From the NCBI GenBank assembly GCA_039090855.1, contig CM077027.1, positions 106,987,187-107,051,186 of the forward strand: a DNA stretch of 64,000 nt, written 5' to 3'. The stretch is from Macrothele yani. Lineage: Eukaryota > Arthropoda > Arachnida > Araneae > Macrothelidae. Under the pieces are notes generated by a model that did no database searches, was not told the DNA's origin, and was given only the letters and a program-made list of their open reading frames with translations. Positions within the stretch are counted from its first letter, which is position 1. Every line of letters begins with the position of its first letter. Positions 36,985 to 48,788 of this stretch are shown here, piece by piece. Both the position numbers and the translations under genes were made by a program.

Positions 36985-37440
36985 AGCGCTCATTTCTCTA
37001 TGCAGGGGGGTGGTTAAAATGGAATGGTTCAACGGTGTATGTGCACATTCTAGACTCATCTTTGCACTCATTTATGCCCATCATGCATCTCAGTGGCAAT
37101 GGACTAATCCAGCAAGATAATTGCCCATCCCACAGGACCCACCTGGCTACTGTATGGCTACAAGAGTATTGTGAATTTGAAACGCTTCAGTGACCACCTA
37201 CATGCGCGGGATTTAAACTCCATCGAACGTCTTTGGGATACTGTCGAACAGAATGTTCGGGCACATGTCTCATTGGCTACGAACCTGAGCGGGTTATGGA
37301 CAGCTTTGGAGAAAGTATGGCTGACGATACCTGCAGAACATTGCCGTAAGCTCGTCGAGTCATTGCCTCGTCGTGTATCCGCCGTCATTACCTTTCGGGT
37401 AAATATGGCTGGCGATACCTGCACAGCATTGCCGTAACCT
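36985..37440 (+). pseudogene. Tc1-like transposase relic (T8), C-terminal part
   Basis: The + strand has HILDSSLHSFMPIMHLSGNG followed by LIQQDNCPSHRTHLATVWLQ, with the second catalytic Asp. After a frame change it reads LNSIERLWDTVEQNVRAHVS, with the Glu. The end, LPRRVSAVI, is where this group usually finishes with a few more residues; here it runs into an 88-bp tandem array. It has the same orientation as the 35255-35815 fragment and complements it in content. The two are best explained as one gene interrupted by T9. Confidence 0.78.
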
Positions 37441-37655
37441 CGTCGAGCCCATGCCTCGTCGTGTAGCCACCGTCATTACCTTTCGGGTAAATATGGCTGG
37501 CGTTACCTGCAGAGCATTGCCGTAACCTCGTCGAGCCCATGCCTCGTCGTGTAGCCGCCGTCATTACCTTTGGGGTAAATATGGCTGGCGATACCTGCAG
37601 AACATTGCCGTAACCTCGTCGAGTCCATGCCTCGTCGTGTAGCCGCTGTCATGAG
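37317..37655 (+). repeat. 88-bp minisatellite in transposase 3' coding end
   Basis: The phrase ATGGCTG(G/A)CG starts at 37317, 37405, 37493 and 37581, giving four copies (the last incomplete) at exactly 88-bp spacing. Each unit encodes the transposase C-terminal segment with the PRRV block in one frame. Since 88 is not divisible by three, only the first unit is in the transposase frame. Confidence 0.93.
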
Positions 37656-38657
37656 GACAAGATGTAGCCCAAGGAGTTACTAGTCGGTATCTCTAATTGA
37701 ATAGCACTTCAACACATAACTACGCTGTTTTCCAGTTTTACAGGTTAGCGAATGCTGCCATAAGGGTGTAATTTTTTTAAATATTCCCTCGTATTCTGTT
37801 AGAAGAGAAGACTACTGCGCCCATCCTCAAGATTTTTTACCATGTAAATTAAGTATGAAAGCTCTGAGTTCCTTAATTTTTCAGAACCGCCAACAGACGG
37901 AAGAAAGCATAAACGCATTTTATTATTTTCTATTAGCTCATAGCCCATGCCATGCACGGGTGAAAAAAGCTGGGACTGAAGTTTTTATAACACGAATCGT
38001 ATAATACATAACTAAAATCAACAGTTAAATTGTTAATGGGTAGTCTATAAGATAGGTCTGCGATTAACTCAACCTTCGTTCAATTTGTGCAAAGTATTAG
38101 AAGATTTGTTTGCACACCATCGTCGTTGTCGTTCTCTATTTAAGCGACGTTTTCTTTCAGCTTTATCCTCTTCCATCTTGTACTACAAAGAAAAAATTCC
38201 ACGGAACTAATAATTTTTTTTAATTTCCATCCCAGTGAATCAAAACTACGCCTGCAGTTATTTTCTTAGAATTTTACTTGTTCCTTTTTATGAAACAAAA
38301 TAACGCTGATTCCTTTTTATGAAATTACTCTGCAATGCGAAGAAAATAAAACAAAACACGCAATAGCACCTACGTAACAGACAAACGTCAAAGAGAAAGG
38401 ACTTCGAGGACGTGCGTGTCTCCACAGATGAAGTCGTTTGTCTTACTAACTTTATTTTATTTTCCGGTATTTCTCCTTGATTTTACGTATCGTGCGATAG
38501 CGGTGAGCTTAGTTCCGATTTCTGCCACCGGATAAAAACAGATGGCGCTGCAAGTACTGAATGACGTCAGAGTGTTAGGAACAGACGTTGCCTATTTTAT
38601 AGGTTTTATGTGTAGATCTGTCACACAGAGCAATTGATGACAAAGGGGGAAATTCTA
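37656..38657. other. Unassigned AT-rich sequence
   Basis: No gene, RNA or repeat family is recognised. There is no open frame of note. Confidence 0.4.
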
Positions 38658-38973
38658 TACAGAGTTGAAGAAATATTCTTCTCATAATACGTGGCAAATA
38701 CGTCATGATAATTAACACAGCAATCAGACATCGCTAAATTGACTATAATTACTGTTTCACACGCGAATACAGTCACGACAGAAAACTTAAACATTTCATC
38801 TTAGTGGAGCGGGAATCGAATCCGCATCTTCCTATTACGGGTGATGGGAGATGCGGTTTCGATTCCCTCTCCACGGCAATGAAATTTTTAAGTTTTCTGA
38901 TGTGACTGTATTCACGTGTGCAACAGTAATTACGGTCACTTTAGCGATGTCTGATTGCTGTGTTAATTATCAT
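38658..38973. mobile_element. Foldback tRNA-SINE-like element (family D), copy 1
   Basis: Two arms of about 130 bp (38704-38833 and 38844-38973) are inverted copies of each other at roughly 90 % identity, with a loop of about 10 bp. The inner end of each arm is the T-arm of a tRNA-like head, including the B-box-like region GGAATCGAATCC, so two half heads face each other. The 12-bp sequence GGGGAAATTCTA occurs at 38646-38657 and at 38974-38985, a probable target-site duplication. A similar palindromic element is at 52889-53168. Confidence 0.8.
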
Positions 38974-40449
38974 GGGGAAATTCTAGTTTGTACTTAATCA
39001 AGCGCACTTCACACTGAACGGCGGTCTTTGTTGCTTTATTTTTTAACAAAGGAGCTTCAACATAAAGAAGAATAGGCATCAATTATTATTTAAGATTCCA
39101 GGTTAAATTACTGGAAATTCGAGTAGTTTGAATGGAAGGGGAAGATTCAGTGCCAACGTCACATCCGCAGCTCGAACTTGGGCTCGTAAAGCGGGAAACC
39201 AGCATTTAAACAACCTGGCCACAGAGCAATAAATACAAAAACATGTTTCTTTATCAGATACTCATTTAAATTTGAACGCAGCTGTAAGTGTTCAATAAAG
39301 CTTTTCCCACGAGAGGTTTTTGACATTGACATTGACAAGTGGGATTTCGCGAAGGATACATATGCAGCTCTGATGGCTCAAATCAAATAATTTCCTTTCG
39401 ATACTGTTTGAATTGTGCGTTAATAACTGACTTCCTGCGAATCTGGATTGTGTTTCCAATATTAAACGCCATTTACTTAACGTAGATTAACGAGATAAAC
39501 ATTCGTGTCTGGCTACTGGCCACGCTAAATAATAAATGTTTTACGAAGGACTATCGTATTATCTGGGATAGAAACTAGTCAGATGAACATTGCGTCGATC
39601 AGAGCAATATGCTAGCTCTCTCAGATGTGAGCCTTTAATTTATGTATAGTTTCTGCACCATCCAGGAAAAGCCAAGAATTAATACACCAATTCTGTTGGT
39701 CCATGGCTTGCTGATAGGATCCGTAGAACAACACAATAGCCGTGTAATACTAGATAACTAATTAACCGTTAAATCAAATTACATCGGTCAGTAGGCCTAC
39801 AGGCTTCAACTGGCAATAATATCTGAGACGTTTTTCTGTCCAATATTAACAGATCAAAAATTGGATCTCCGTTTTCACATTTGAACTTTGCACTTTGGAC
39901 GAGAAATAATCTTACTTCGTTGTGCAGTTTCAACTTCTTTACTATATTCTTCGTCTGGAAAGACAAATTTTGCTCATTTCAGACCAACTACTCTTCTTTA
40001 CATTATTCAAGCAACTGTTTCCGACAAACATGTTTTGTTTGTTTTCTTCGCACAGAAAAGTTGAAATAATTTCATCAATCATTTGCATCGAATTATGTGA
40101 ATATTTCTAGTCTTTTCCGGCAGTTTGCTGTGGCCTTTAACTTGTTGTTTTTTGGTGTCAGTTCTAAATAACGCTAAACGTCGAATTCGTGTAACGTTTG
40201 ATGTCTTTTGATTTCCTAGACGTAGAGCCTCTCCACAAATAATAGTGAGCGTTGTACTAAGGGTTCCTCTTTCAGAAAACACAAGCTCTCTTGAGTTGTT
40301 ACTCAAGTTGCAATCACTACCAGGAATGCAGCCAGTTGGGAGGCCCTAGAGGTCCAGGCCCTCCCAAAAAATTTCACTTGCAGTATTTTTTCTATAGTTT
40401 TCATACAGTCATTCCAAAATACCTTCTTTTTACGAAATAATTTTATATT
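38974..40449. other. Unassigned sequence with a weak tRNA-like relic
   Basis: Mostly AT-rich with no recognised gene. At about 39165-39228 the minus strand resembles a SINE head (TGGCCAGGTTGTTTAAATGC, later AGTTCGAGCTGC as a B-box). This is too worn to assign to a family. Confidence 0.4.
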
Positions 40450-41035
40450 TCTCTCTCTCTGTCTCTTTCTCTCTTTTTTTCTCTCTCTATCTCTCTCTCT
40501 TTCTCACTGTCTCTCTCCCTCTCTCACTCTCTCTTTCTCTCTCCCTCTCTCTCACTCTCTCCTTCTCTCTCTCCCTCTCTCTCACTCTCTCTTTCTCTCT
40601 CTCCCTTTCTCCCGCACTCTCTCTTTCTCTATCCCTCTCTCTCTTACTCTTTCTTTCTCTCTCTCTCCCTCTCTCTCACTCTCTCCTTCTCTCTCTCCGT
40701 CTATCTTTTTCTCTCTCCCTCTCTCTCACTCTCTCTTTTTCTCTCTCCCTCTCTCTCACTCTCTCTTTTTTTCTCCCTCTCTCTCTCACTCTTTCCTTCT
40801 CTCTCCCTCTCTCTCTCTCCCTCTCTCTCTCTCTCTCTCACTCTCTCTCACTCTGTCTCCCTCCTCTTTCACTCTTTCTCCCACTTCTTTCTATCTCTCT
40901 CCCTCTCTTTCTCTCTCCCTTTCTCTCTCTCACTTCTCTCACTCTCTCTAACTCTCTCTCACTTTCTCTCACTCTCTCTAACTCTCTCTCACTTTCTCTC
41001 ACTCTCTCTAACTCTCCTTCTCTCTGTTTCTCTAC
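40450..41035. repeat. CT-rich microsatellite, about 590 bp
   Basis: A long pyrimidine tract of CTCTCT, CCCTCT, TTCTCT and CACTCT blocks. The part after about 40935 has a cleaner short period with repeats of CTCACTTTCTCTCACTCTCT. On the opposite strand it yields an Arg/Glu-rich open frame, which is an artefact of the repeat. Confidence 0.95.
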
Positions 41036-41049
41036 TCGTTTAAGAATGC

Positions 41050-43039
41050 AACGTAATCTGTGCAATAAAGACTGTGGAAAAATTATATAGTAGCCACCTC
41101 ACTTTACTGCAACTCTTGTTGCCGGTGAACAGGTACTCTAACCAAGTATACAGAGGTTATTAAAAGTTCTGGATTAGTTCCTAGTCTCAACAGAAAATAA
41201 GCTATCCTGTTCGATGAGGATAAAATTGGTTGTAAGGAACAAAATTGAACAGTAATGACTGAATGGTTTGATTCTTCATTCAGTGTATCTAAATGTTCCT
41301 CTTAGTCCCAGAGACGTAGCTAAGGGGATGCGAGGATGTGCTGAAGTTGCTTCGCCCACTCAATTCAAGATGTGCCATATTTTAATTTTTTCTAACTTTA
41401 AAATACAATCTGGACTTCGCCAAGAAAGAATGACTCCTGTGTTTTTCGTCATATAGATCTACGTATTTTCCTATAGGAAGTGCGTTTTATCTTCTCCACA
41501 GAAATGTTATCGAAATAACATCCGTAAAACAATGAAAAAAATGAATTGTTCTCCACTCTTCCAAAATCTCAATTAAACCCTTTTTTTAAGTTAATATGAT
41601 CAGAGGCAAATGAAGAGGAATTCACTGAGGTCATTAGTAATCTGCCTGCTGTTGTTAGAAGTAATTATTAATTGCTCTGCTGTTTGTTTGTGCCACAAAG
41701 TAGGGGATTCGAACACGGAATGTGGAGTTTAAAGTTATACCAGCGCTCTTAAGCCTGCCTCAAGGGCAATGAGGGAGCAGCAGGGGGATGACGACAGCTT
41801 TGGAAGAGATGAGTGCAAAGCAAGGCTGCTGGCTTGAAGGAAAATAGCTAAGGACGGAAAAGGTACTGTCGGCGTGTCCTTATTTCCCTTTAACACAAAT
41901 CCACGAAATATTTGCTTTAACACTTTCTCCTAAGCATGACATTTTCTTTTAATCAGAGCGTGTTACTGGTATTGGTGGCAGTGTGTCATATTCCTTATAC
42001 GGGTATGTAACTCTTTAGGTTTTACTAATTTTACTAAAAATGGAGACGGAGCATTAGCAAAAGATGACTCCAAATAATGTATTCTTTTGTATTCCAAAGT
42101 GTGGATAAACTTCAAGACAGTTCCAAAATTCATGAGTATGCATCGAGGAGCCGGGGAGAGGTGGAGGTTGCACGAATACCTTTGCCGCCTGTAGAAAAAA
42201 GCATTACAAATTATTTCTTTTAGTATTTCGTAAACTGAAAGAAAGAATTGTAAACTGAAAAGAAAGGTTGTTATCAAACTTCCCCTAGTAAAAATAATGC
42301 TCGTCCACCCGTCGCCCACCCTGACTTAGAAGTCCAGCTGCGTCCGTGCTCTTAGTGCAGACGACACCTTAGAAGTAATGTGTCTTCACCCAAGGTGTGA
42401 CACATTTCTCTCCAATACAATCCTTTTACAGTAATGGAAAGTTACCAAATAATAATTACACAATAAAACATGAAATGCCGACATGTTATGGTACATAGAA
42501 TGAATTTATAGAATCGGGACCAACGAAAAGCCTCGTTATATCTGGACGCTGACTAAATCCGTTTTGTGTGAAAACTTACTTAATGTAAAAATATGCATAC
42601 GTGATAATATGCATATACGTTTATATTACTGTATATTCCCATAACAAGTAGATATATTTTAAAGATTTAATTATTTAACTACATTAGTGCTATAGTTGAT
42701 TAATTAAATCTTACAAATATATAAAACGTGACGGCCAAGTCAGTCTGACCGCTGTTTAACTACACACATACATGAAGTAAAAGAAGTTGCGATCTTCCCA
42801 ATGCAGCGCTCACTTGGAGGGTGAAAGGGGCAATGGACACAATTCCGAGGATTGTTATCTTCTGTTTCTCCTTTAAAGACATCCCCGTTCCATTAATCTC
42901 CTATCCCTCACTGCAGTTGTCGCCAAGAAATTCGCTTACATATGAGTGAACCCCACCCATTCTCTATTGCCTAGGAGTGGGTGGCATGTTTTCAAATCTG
43001 CTGACGCGATACACCCAAACTATAGCATTTGATGTACTC
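41050..43039. other. Unassigned sequence
   Basis: About 2 kb with no recognised gene or family. At 41704-41765 the minus strand contains CCGTGTTCGAATCCCC, a possible B-box of a worn SINE head. The 118-codon minus-strand frame at 41963-42319 shows no motif. The stretch from 42460 to 42730 is very AT-rich. Confidence 0.35.
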
Positions 43040-43990
43040 CTTTCCCTTTGCTTTTCTATCAACATTCTTCCACTAGCACACAAGACTTCCGCAGTGCTAC
43101 TGCAATTTCGTTCTGTCTTGTGGCGTCTGATACCGACACTTCACCAGAATATCCTGTAACTCTTGTAATTTACGTGGCTAAAGCTCCGTAGGTCGAATTT
43201 GCTGTTCCATCACAAACTACAGATGCTCGATGGGAATTATATCTGAGGAATTTGGAGGCCATGGCAATACCGGGAAGTTTTCCTCATGTTCGGCGAACCA
43301 TTTCCGAACAATCTCGGCAGTGCAGAAACAGACACTACTAGAGGAATACTGTTGTCATCAAAGCATGTGCCTGGTCAGCAATGATTTTTACGTAGGTAAT
43401 AGGCGTCTTGGCTTCCTGCACATGAATGCCTGGACCCACGGCTTCCCAGCAGAACATTTCCCAAAGTATTACACTCCCTCCACCGCCTTCTTTTCGTCCC
43501 ACCGTACATCCTGATGCCAAAATGTCCCCAGGGAAACAACGCGCTCGTACCCGGCCATCAACATGGTGCAACAAGATTCATCGGACCAAACGACCTTCTT
43601 CCAATCATTCAAGGTCTAGTTCTGATGCACGCTGCCCATTGTAGGCACTTTCGACGGTGAACCGAAGCTAGCATTGACACTCGGAGAAACCTGTGGCTAC
43701 GCAGCCCCGTTTTCAGCAAGATTCGATGCACTCTGTGTTGTGGTACATTACTTCCGTCACCAGCATTCAAATTACGGGCGAATTGCGCCACAGTATTCCT
43801 TCTGTTAGCTCGTACCACACGGGATAGCTTTCGCTACCCTCCACAATCGATAAGCTGTGTTCGGTCCACACCTTTCCGCCGTTTCGTGGTTTTTACCTCC
43901 TCGGACCACTTTTTGAAGGTACTAACCACAACTGACCATGAAATTCTGCGACTCAGTATTCTGGAAATTAGAACTTGCTATTGTCAAGCT
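43040..43990 (-). pseudogene. Tc1-like transposase relic (T10)
   Basis: Blocks of a Tc1-like transposase are readable on the minus strand in order. A degraded HTH (KKWSEEVKTTKRRKGV) lies near 43900. VPQHRVHRILLKTGLRSHRF lies near 43720. A WSDESC block with the first catalytic Asp is near 43580, then HVDGRVRARCFPGDILA. ITYVKIIADQAHALMTTVFL is near 43400. PPNSSDIIPIEHL, with the Glu followed directly by a stop, is near 43240. The block with the second catalytic Asp is missing between 43340 and 43310, probably by deletion. The wording of the blocks resembles T6, so the two may belong to one subfamily. Confidence 0.8.
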
Positions 43991-44037
43991 CACTTAAGTC
44001 CGCTGCTTCTTCCTTGGAAATACAAGAATAACACTGA

Positions 44038-44482
44038 TTGAGGTGGTTCCACCTAAAATCTCTGCCATATCTTTCCAATGGGAAAGCTTCTTTATATATT
44101 TTCTTCGCAATTAATGTATTCCCAAAAATGAAAATTTGCTCATCGATAAAACTAACTTTAAGTTAGAGCATGGGATACTTAATACTTGCCAAAACATAAC
44201 CATAATTAAGCAATCCAACATTTGTTTGTCTACTGATGTCATCAATTACAGATCGCGCCATCTAATAACAGCTCTAAACATTACTCAAAGAAAAATGATT
44301 GATTTTTAATATAATTATGTTTATGTTTTAGCAAGCATTAAGTATAGCATGCTATAACTTAAAGTTAGTTTTATCGATGTGCAAATTTTCATCCTTGGGA
44401 ATGCATTAATTGCGAAGAAAATATATAAAGATGTTTTACCATTGGAAACATATGGCAGAGATTTTAGGTGGAACCACCTCAA
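44038..44482. mobile_element. Palindromic MITE-like element
   Basis: The left end TTGAGGTGGTTCCACCTAAA is repeated in perfect inverted form at the right end (44463-44482). Similarity continues inward for most of each half, so the element is one large imperfect palindrome of about 445 bp. It has no coding capacity. The outermost bases contain a smaller palindrome, GGTGGTTCCACC. A related but rearranged repeat lies at 61940-62540. The target duplication is not clear. Confidence 0.85.
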
Positions 44483-44504
44483 TAGAGCTCAGAATCAGGT
44501 TTTA

Positions 44505-45094
44505 TTTACGCTTTCCAACAGTAGGTTGAAGAATCGTATGTGATCCAACTTTGTCCGTCTGTCTGTCTGTCCGTCAGCCGGTCCACACGATAACTCTCGT
44601 AAAAATGATTCGATTTCGATGAAATTTTAGTATGTGGTACGAGACAACCTGGGGACGAACCCTTTTGAAAATGGATGAAATGGGTCAAAGATCACGACAT
44701 AGGAGCGGGATCTATTCCATTTCCCTTATGCGCCATAACTTGCGTAAATATGGTTCGATTTCAACGAGATTTTAGTATATGGTAGGGGACCACCTGGGAA
44801 CGAACCCTATTGAAAATGGGTGGAATGGTGTCAAAGGTCAGCACATAGGATTGGGACCCATTCCATCGTCCTTATGCCTTATAACTTACGTAAATGCTTC
44901 GATTGAGACAAAACTTTATCATGTTGTTCCGGAAGTGTACTTTACCGGTTCTGTTGAACATAAACGAAATGGGGTCAAAGGTTCGGTCATAGGAGCGAGA
45001 TTTATTCTACAGCCATTATCCGCATAACTTGAGTAATGATTTCTGGTATGTTGGAAAGCGTATCATAATCAATGCATTGCATCATTTTACTAAC
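44505..45094 (-). mobile_element. DINE-1/pearl-like element, family H2, copy b
   Basis: Inverted copy of the element at 7016-7462. It has the (GTCY)n microsatellite at 44551-44580, three core units of about 140 bp (one more than copy a), the subterminal repeats CGCTTTCCAAC (44509) and GTTGGAAAGCG (45050), and the 5' block ending ATTTTACTAAC at 45094. The 5' end is on the right. Confidence 0.7.
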
Positions 45095-46388
45095 TTGTTT
45101 ATGCTGTTTAATGAAATTCACACGCGCCGACATTCATGTGCTCTTGTTTCGATTTGCATAAAGACACGGTGGTCAAAATATTTAAAATCCTCGGTGCAGT
45201 TACAAATGGAAATATGAGTCGATAACAGCAAATGAAAAGCTATCAAAGTAGAAAATATGGGGATTGTTTGTGTCCACACCTTTCAAGAAAAATTTCGTGA
45301 TATATCAAAACTACAAGCAGATGAAAAAACATAAATAAAATAAAAGTCAAACATAAATTGTCTGATATGCATGGCGCCTATAGAGAACTTTTTGGAGTCT
45401 ATAACTTAGAATACTTAAATATCAAAACAGATACTAATAGGCATGCGCACCACTTAAAGGGGAAATTACGCACGAGGAAAATAGAAAAACAAGTTAAAAC
45501 TTGCCGCGCTGACGTCGAAGCGAATGTTCATAATCTAGAAAGGGGAGTTTTGAAAAATATAAATATACCTAAAAAGAAAACTATAGCGCACAAAATTTCC
45601 TGGGGGTGATTTCTTTGGCATATTTCAGCAAGACAGTTTTAACAATACTGTTGATTGAGGGCTTATTTTTCGAGATAACAACCCCCAATTTTGTGAAGCC
45701 ATTTCCGTTTCAGACGAAGGTTCGGTTTTCAAACAAAATTTGAACGTCATGCAGGAAAAATCTGTAGAATTTCTGATTGCTACAAACGCATTACCACGGC
45801 ATTCATCCAGACTGATTCAGTAACTTTATTACTTCCGCAAATTTTAGACGAACTGAATTGTTCGCCAGACGAAATTCAGAAATCGACGGATGTGTTTGTC
45901 CGTACTGGCACTTCAAAAAAAACACAAGTCCGTGAAACAATCTGTCTGAACAGCCCTATCCAATTTCCGCGAAGGAGGGATGGTTCGTGCTAAGCATCTG
46001 TCTGAGAATTGCTTTCGATTTGATACGTAGGGCTATTACAGTAATGTTTCTGTTGTTTTTTATATTGCGTCGTTTTCTTACATAGGTTATATAGAAATGT
46101 TTGAAGTATCATTAAATAGTGACTTGGGTTTATGCAACGAAAGCAACAAATAGTAATTCGCCTTCATAAATAAAAAAAACAGGTAGGCTCAGTTCTGATT
46201 GAGCATTCAGTTTGAACTTAAGACTACGACTTGCAGATCGTAGAATTGAAATGAGCTAATCGAGTATCGTTTCACAGCGTTTACTTAATATGTTATAGCC
46301 AACACAGGTCTATGATATGAAAAGTAGCCTAAATCATTTTAACAAATAAAGCTGAATACATTACGAACACAAAGCAGATCAATACACG
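45095..46388. other. Unassigned sequence with an 83-codon open frame
   Basis: At 45358-45609 on the + strand an open frame starts MSDMHGAYRELFGVYNLEYL and is rich in Lys and His. I do not recognise a family. It is flanked by further AT-rich sequence with short frame remnants (for example ILDELNCSPDEIQKSTDVF near 45846). It could be a decayed gene or transposon protein. Confidence 0.3.
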
Positions 46389-48671
46389 AACAAGAAAGAT
46401 GACACCAAATTTTCGGGTGTAATAAGCACTTCTTTTGAATCCATTCTGACGCAAATTAAATTTATCAAAGCTATTCAAATTCAATGGAACCGGTATGGAA
46501 AACAATAGATCTGACGAAAGAAAGAAGATTTCCAATCGGGTTTTTAATCCCTCAGATATTGCTGCAAAAAGGAATCGTGAGCTAAACACTTTTAGAAACA
46601 GAGATGTCGACAAAAATAAGATGTAACTTTACGTCCCCTGGTGGGAAAACCATGCATTATTTTAGGAAGAAAGTATTCTCAAAAGGTTTATCCATATAAG
46701 CGGTATCAGTCCAATAAAAAAAAATTAGTCGAGTTTTCAGGAGCCCAGATTTTGCAACAAATACTTCAGAAGCAGAAATTAAAAGTTATGACACCTGGTG
46801 GCTAAACCATTCTTTACCAAACATTAGAAATTATGTGAAAAATATTTTCCATCAGGTCTTGTATGCGATACAGGAAGAATTTTGCAAATCGGAGCTTTAG
46901 GAGCACAAATAACGCAGAAAACGCAATTTACCTTTGTGCCCCCTAGCGGAAAGTCTAAGATTTACTTGAAAATTTTTAATTTAAAGAGAAAACATTTCGC
47001 ATCGGAAACACTATCCAACAAAGAAGGAATTTTTCTAATCGTACTCTTAGAAGTAGAGATATTGACAAAAATAAGATATACATCTACGCCTCCTGGCGTA
47101 GAAACCGTGCATTATTTCAAGAAGAAAATTTTCCTAAAAGGTTTGTCGACATGAGTAGTATTGGTCAACAAACTACGTTTTCTTCAATCGAGATTTTAGA
47201 AGCTCATATTTTGATGCAAATACAACAGAAGCGGAAATTAAGACTTACGCCACCTGGTGGCCAAACCATTTCTTACGAAAATTAGAAATTATGTGCAAAC
47301 GATTGCTCATCAGGAGCTGTATGCGGGGCAGAAAGAATTTTTCAAATCAGAGATTTAGAAGCAGAGATATAAAGGGAAACGCAATTTACCTTTACGCCCC
47401 CTAGCGGAAAGTCTATGAATTACTTGAAAAGTTTTAAAATATATGAACCACATGTCACACTAGAAACACTATCCAACAAAGAAGGAATTTTTCAAATCGG
47501 ACTCCTAGAAGTAGGGATATTGACAAAAATAAAATATACATCTACGCCCCCTGGCGTAGAAACCATGCATGCACATTAAGAAGAAAATGTTTCTAAAAGA
47601 TTTGTCGACATGACAAGTATCGGCCAACAAACGACATTTTTTTTTCAATCGAGAATTTAGAACCTCATATTTTGCTGCAAATACAACTGAAGCGGAAATT
47701 AAGATTTATGCCTCCTGGTGGCCAAACTATTTTTTACAAAAATTAGAAATTATGTGCAAACGATTTCCCATCAGGAGCTGTATCCGGTGCAGAAAGAATT
47801 TTTCAAATTGGAGATTTTGAAGCAGATACATAAGGGAAAACACAATTCACCGCTACTACGCCCCTAGCGGAAAGTCCATGAATTACTTGAAAATTTTGAA
47901 ATTATATGAAAAACATGTCACACGGAAAACACTATCCAACAAAGAAGGAATTTTTTCAAATCGGACTCCTAGAAGTAGAGATATTGGCAAAAATAAGATG
48001 TACATCTACGCCCCCTAGCGGAGAAACTGTGCAATATTTTAAGAAGAAAATATTCCGAAAAGGTTTATCGATGTGAGTGGCATCACTCCACGAAAGAATT
48101 TTTTCAATCGATATTTTAGAAGCTCCGATCTAATGGCAAATACATCAGAAGCAAAAATTAAGACTTACGCCCCCTGGTGGCCAAAGTATTCTTTACCAAA
48201 AATTTGAAATTATGTGCAAAAGATTTTCCATCAGGTGATGTATCCGCTGAAAAAAAAATTTCAAATCGGAGTTTTAGAAGAAGAGTTATCGGAAAAATAT
48301 AATTTAATTTTACGCCCCCTAGCGGAAAATCTATGCGTAATTTGAAAAAGTAACTACATCTAAAATACCCTTCGACATAAATGGAATCGAAAGATAAAAA
48401 AAAAAAATCAATCGGATGTTTAGAAGCAAATATGTGGAATAAAACGTATTTTTGAATTCGACATCATCTGCATTTACGGCCTCTACCGGCAAAATTGTAC
48501 ATCGTAAAAAAAAAACTAAATAAAGGATCATCATTTGCATATTTCAAGCTTCCGAATGCAAAAAGATCTTTTCAAATCGGGCAAATAGTTACAGAGATAT
48601 CGTGGGTACAGACGCACGGACGGACAAACCGATAACAGAAGCACGATATTTTTTTACAAAAGACGTGCTAA
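46389..48671 (+). mobile_element. DINE-1/pearl-like element, family H1, copy c (longest)
   Basis: A full-length H1 copy of about 2.28 kb. The 5' block AACAAGAAAGATGACACC is followed by the subterminal repeat AGCACTTCTTTT at about 46429. Thirteen core units carry the CTCF-like motif on the minus strand, starting at 46633, 46790, 46938, 47088, 47249, 47396, 47546, 47710, 47870, 48010, 48169, 48314 and 48479. Several are perfect in the core (for example GCCCCCTGGTGGCC at 48169). A (ACGG)n-type microsatellite lies at about 48608-48626. The 3' end is a stem of AGCACG and CGTGCT followed by AA at 48671. No protein is encoded; the element would depend on a partner for mobility. Confidence 0.82.
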
Positions 48672-48788
48672 TAACCTAATTGTGGTCTGTTTTCTTAGGC
48701 TTCTTACATTCCTCATCACTTGCTCTTGCCTCTCGTTTTGATTTTCTCCACTTTTGCATGCGTTCATTCTGCGAATTCCGCGGCATTG

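Noticed and set aside
40838..41065. Arg/Glu-rich 75-codon frame on the minus strand
   Set aside because: Produced entirely by the CT-rich microsatellite.
44038..44482. Large palindrome as a replication origin or regulatory hairpin
   Set aside because: The matching ends and the related copy at 61940-62540 fit a mobile element better.
46429..48671. H1 as a classical DNA transposon with terminal inverted repeats and an AATA target duplication
   Set aside because: Sequence outside the inverted AGCAC repeats (the block starting AACAAGAAAG) is conserved in all three copies, so the inverted repeats are subterminal on the 5' side and the apparent duplication is chance.
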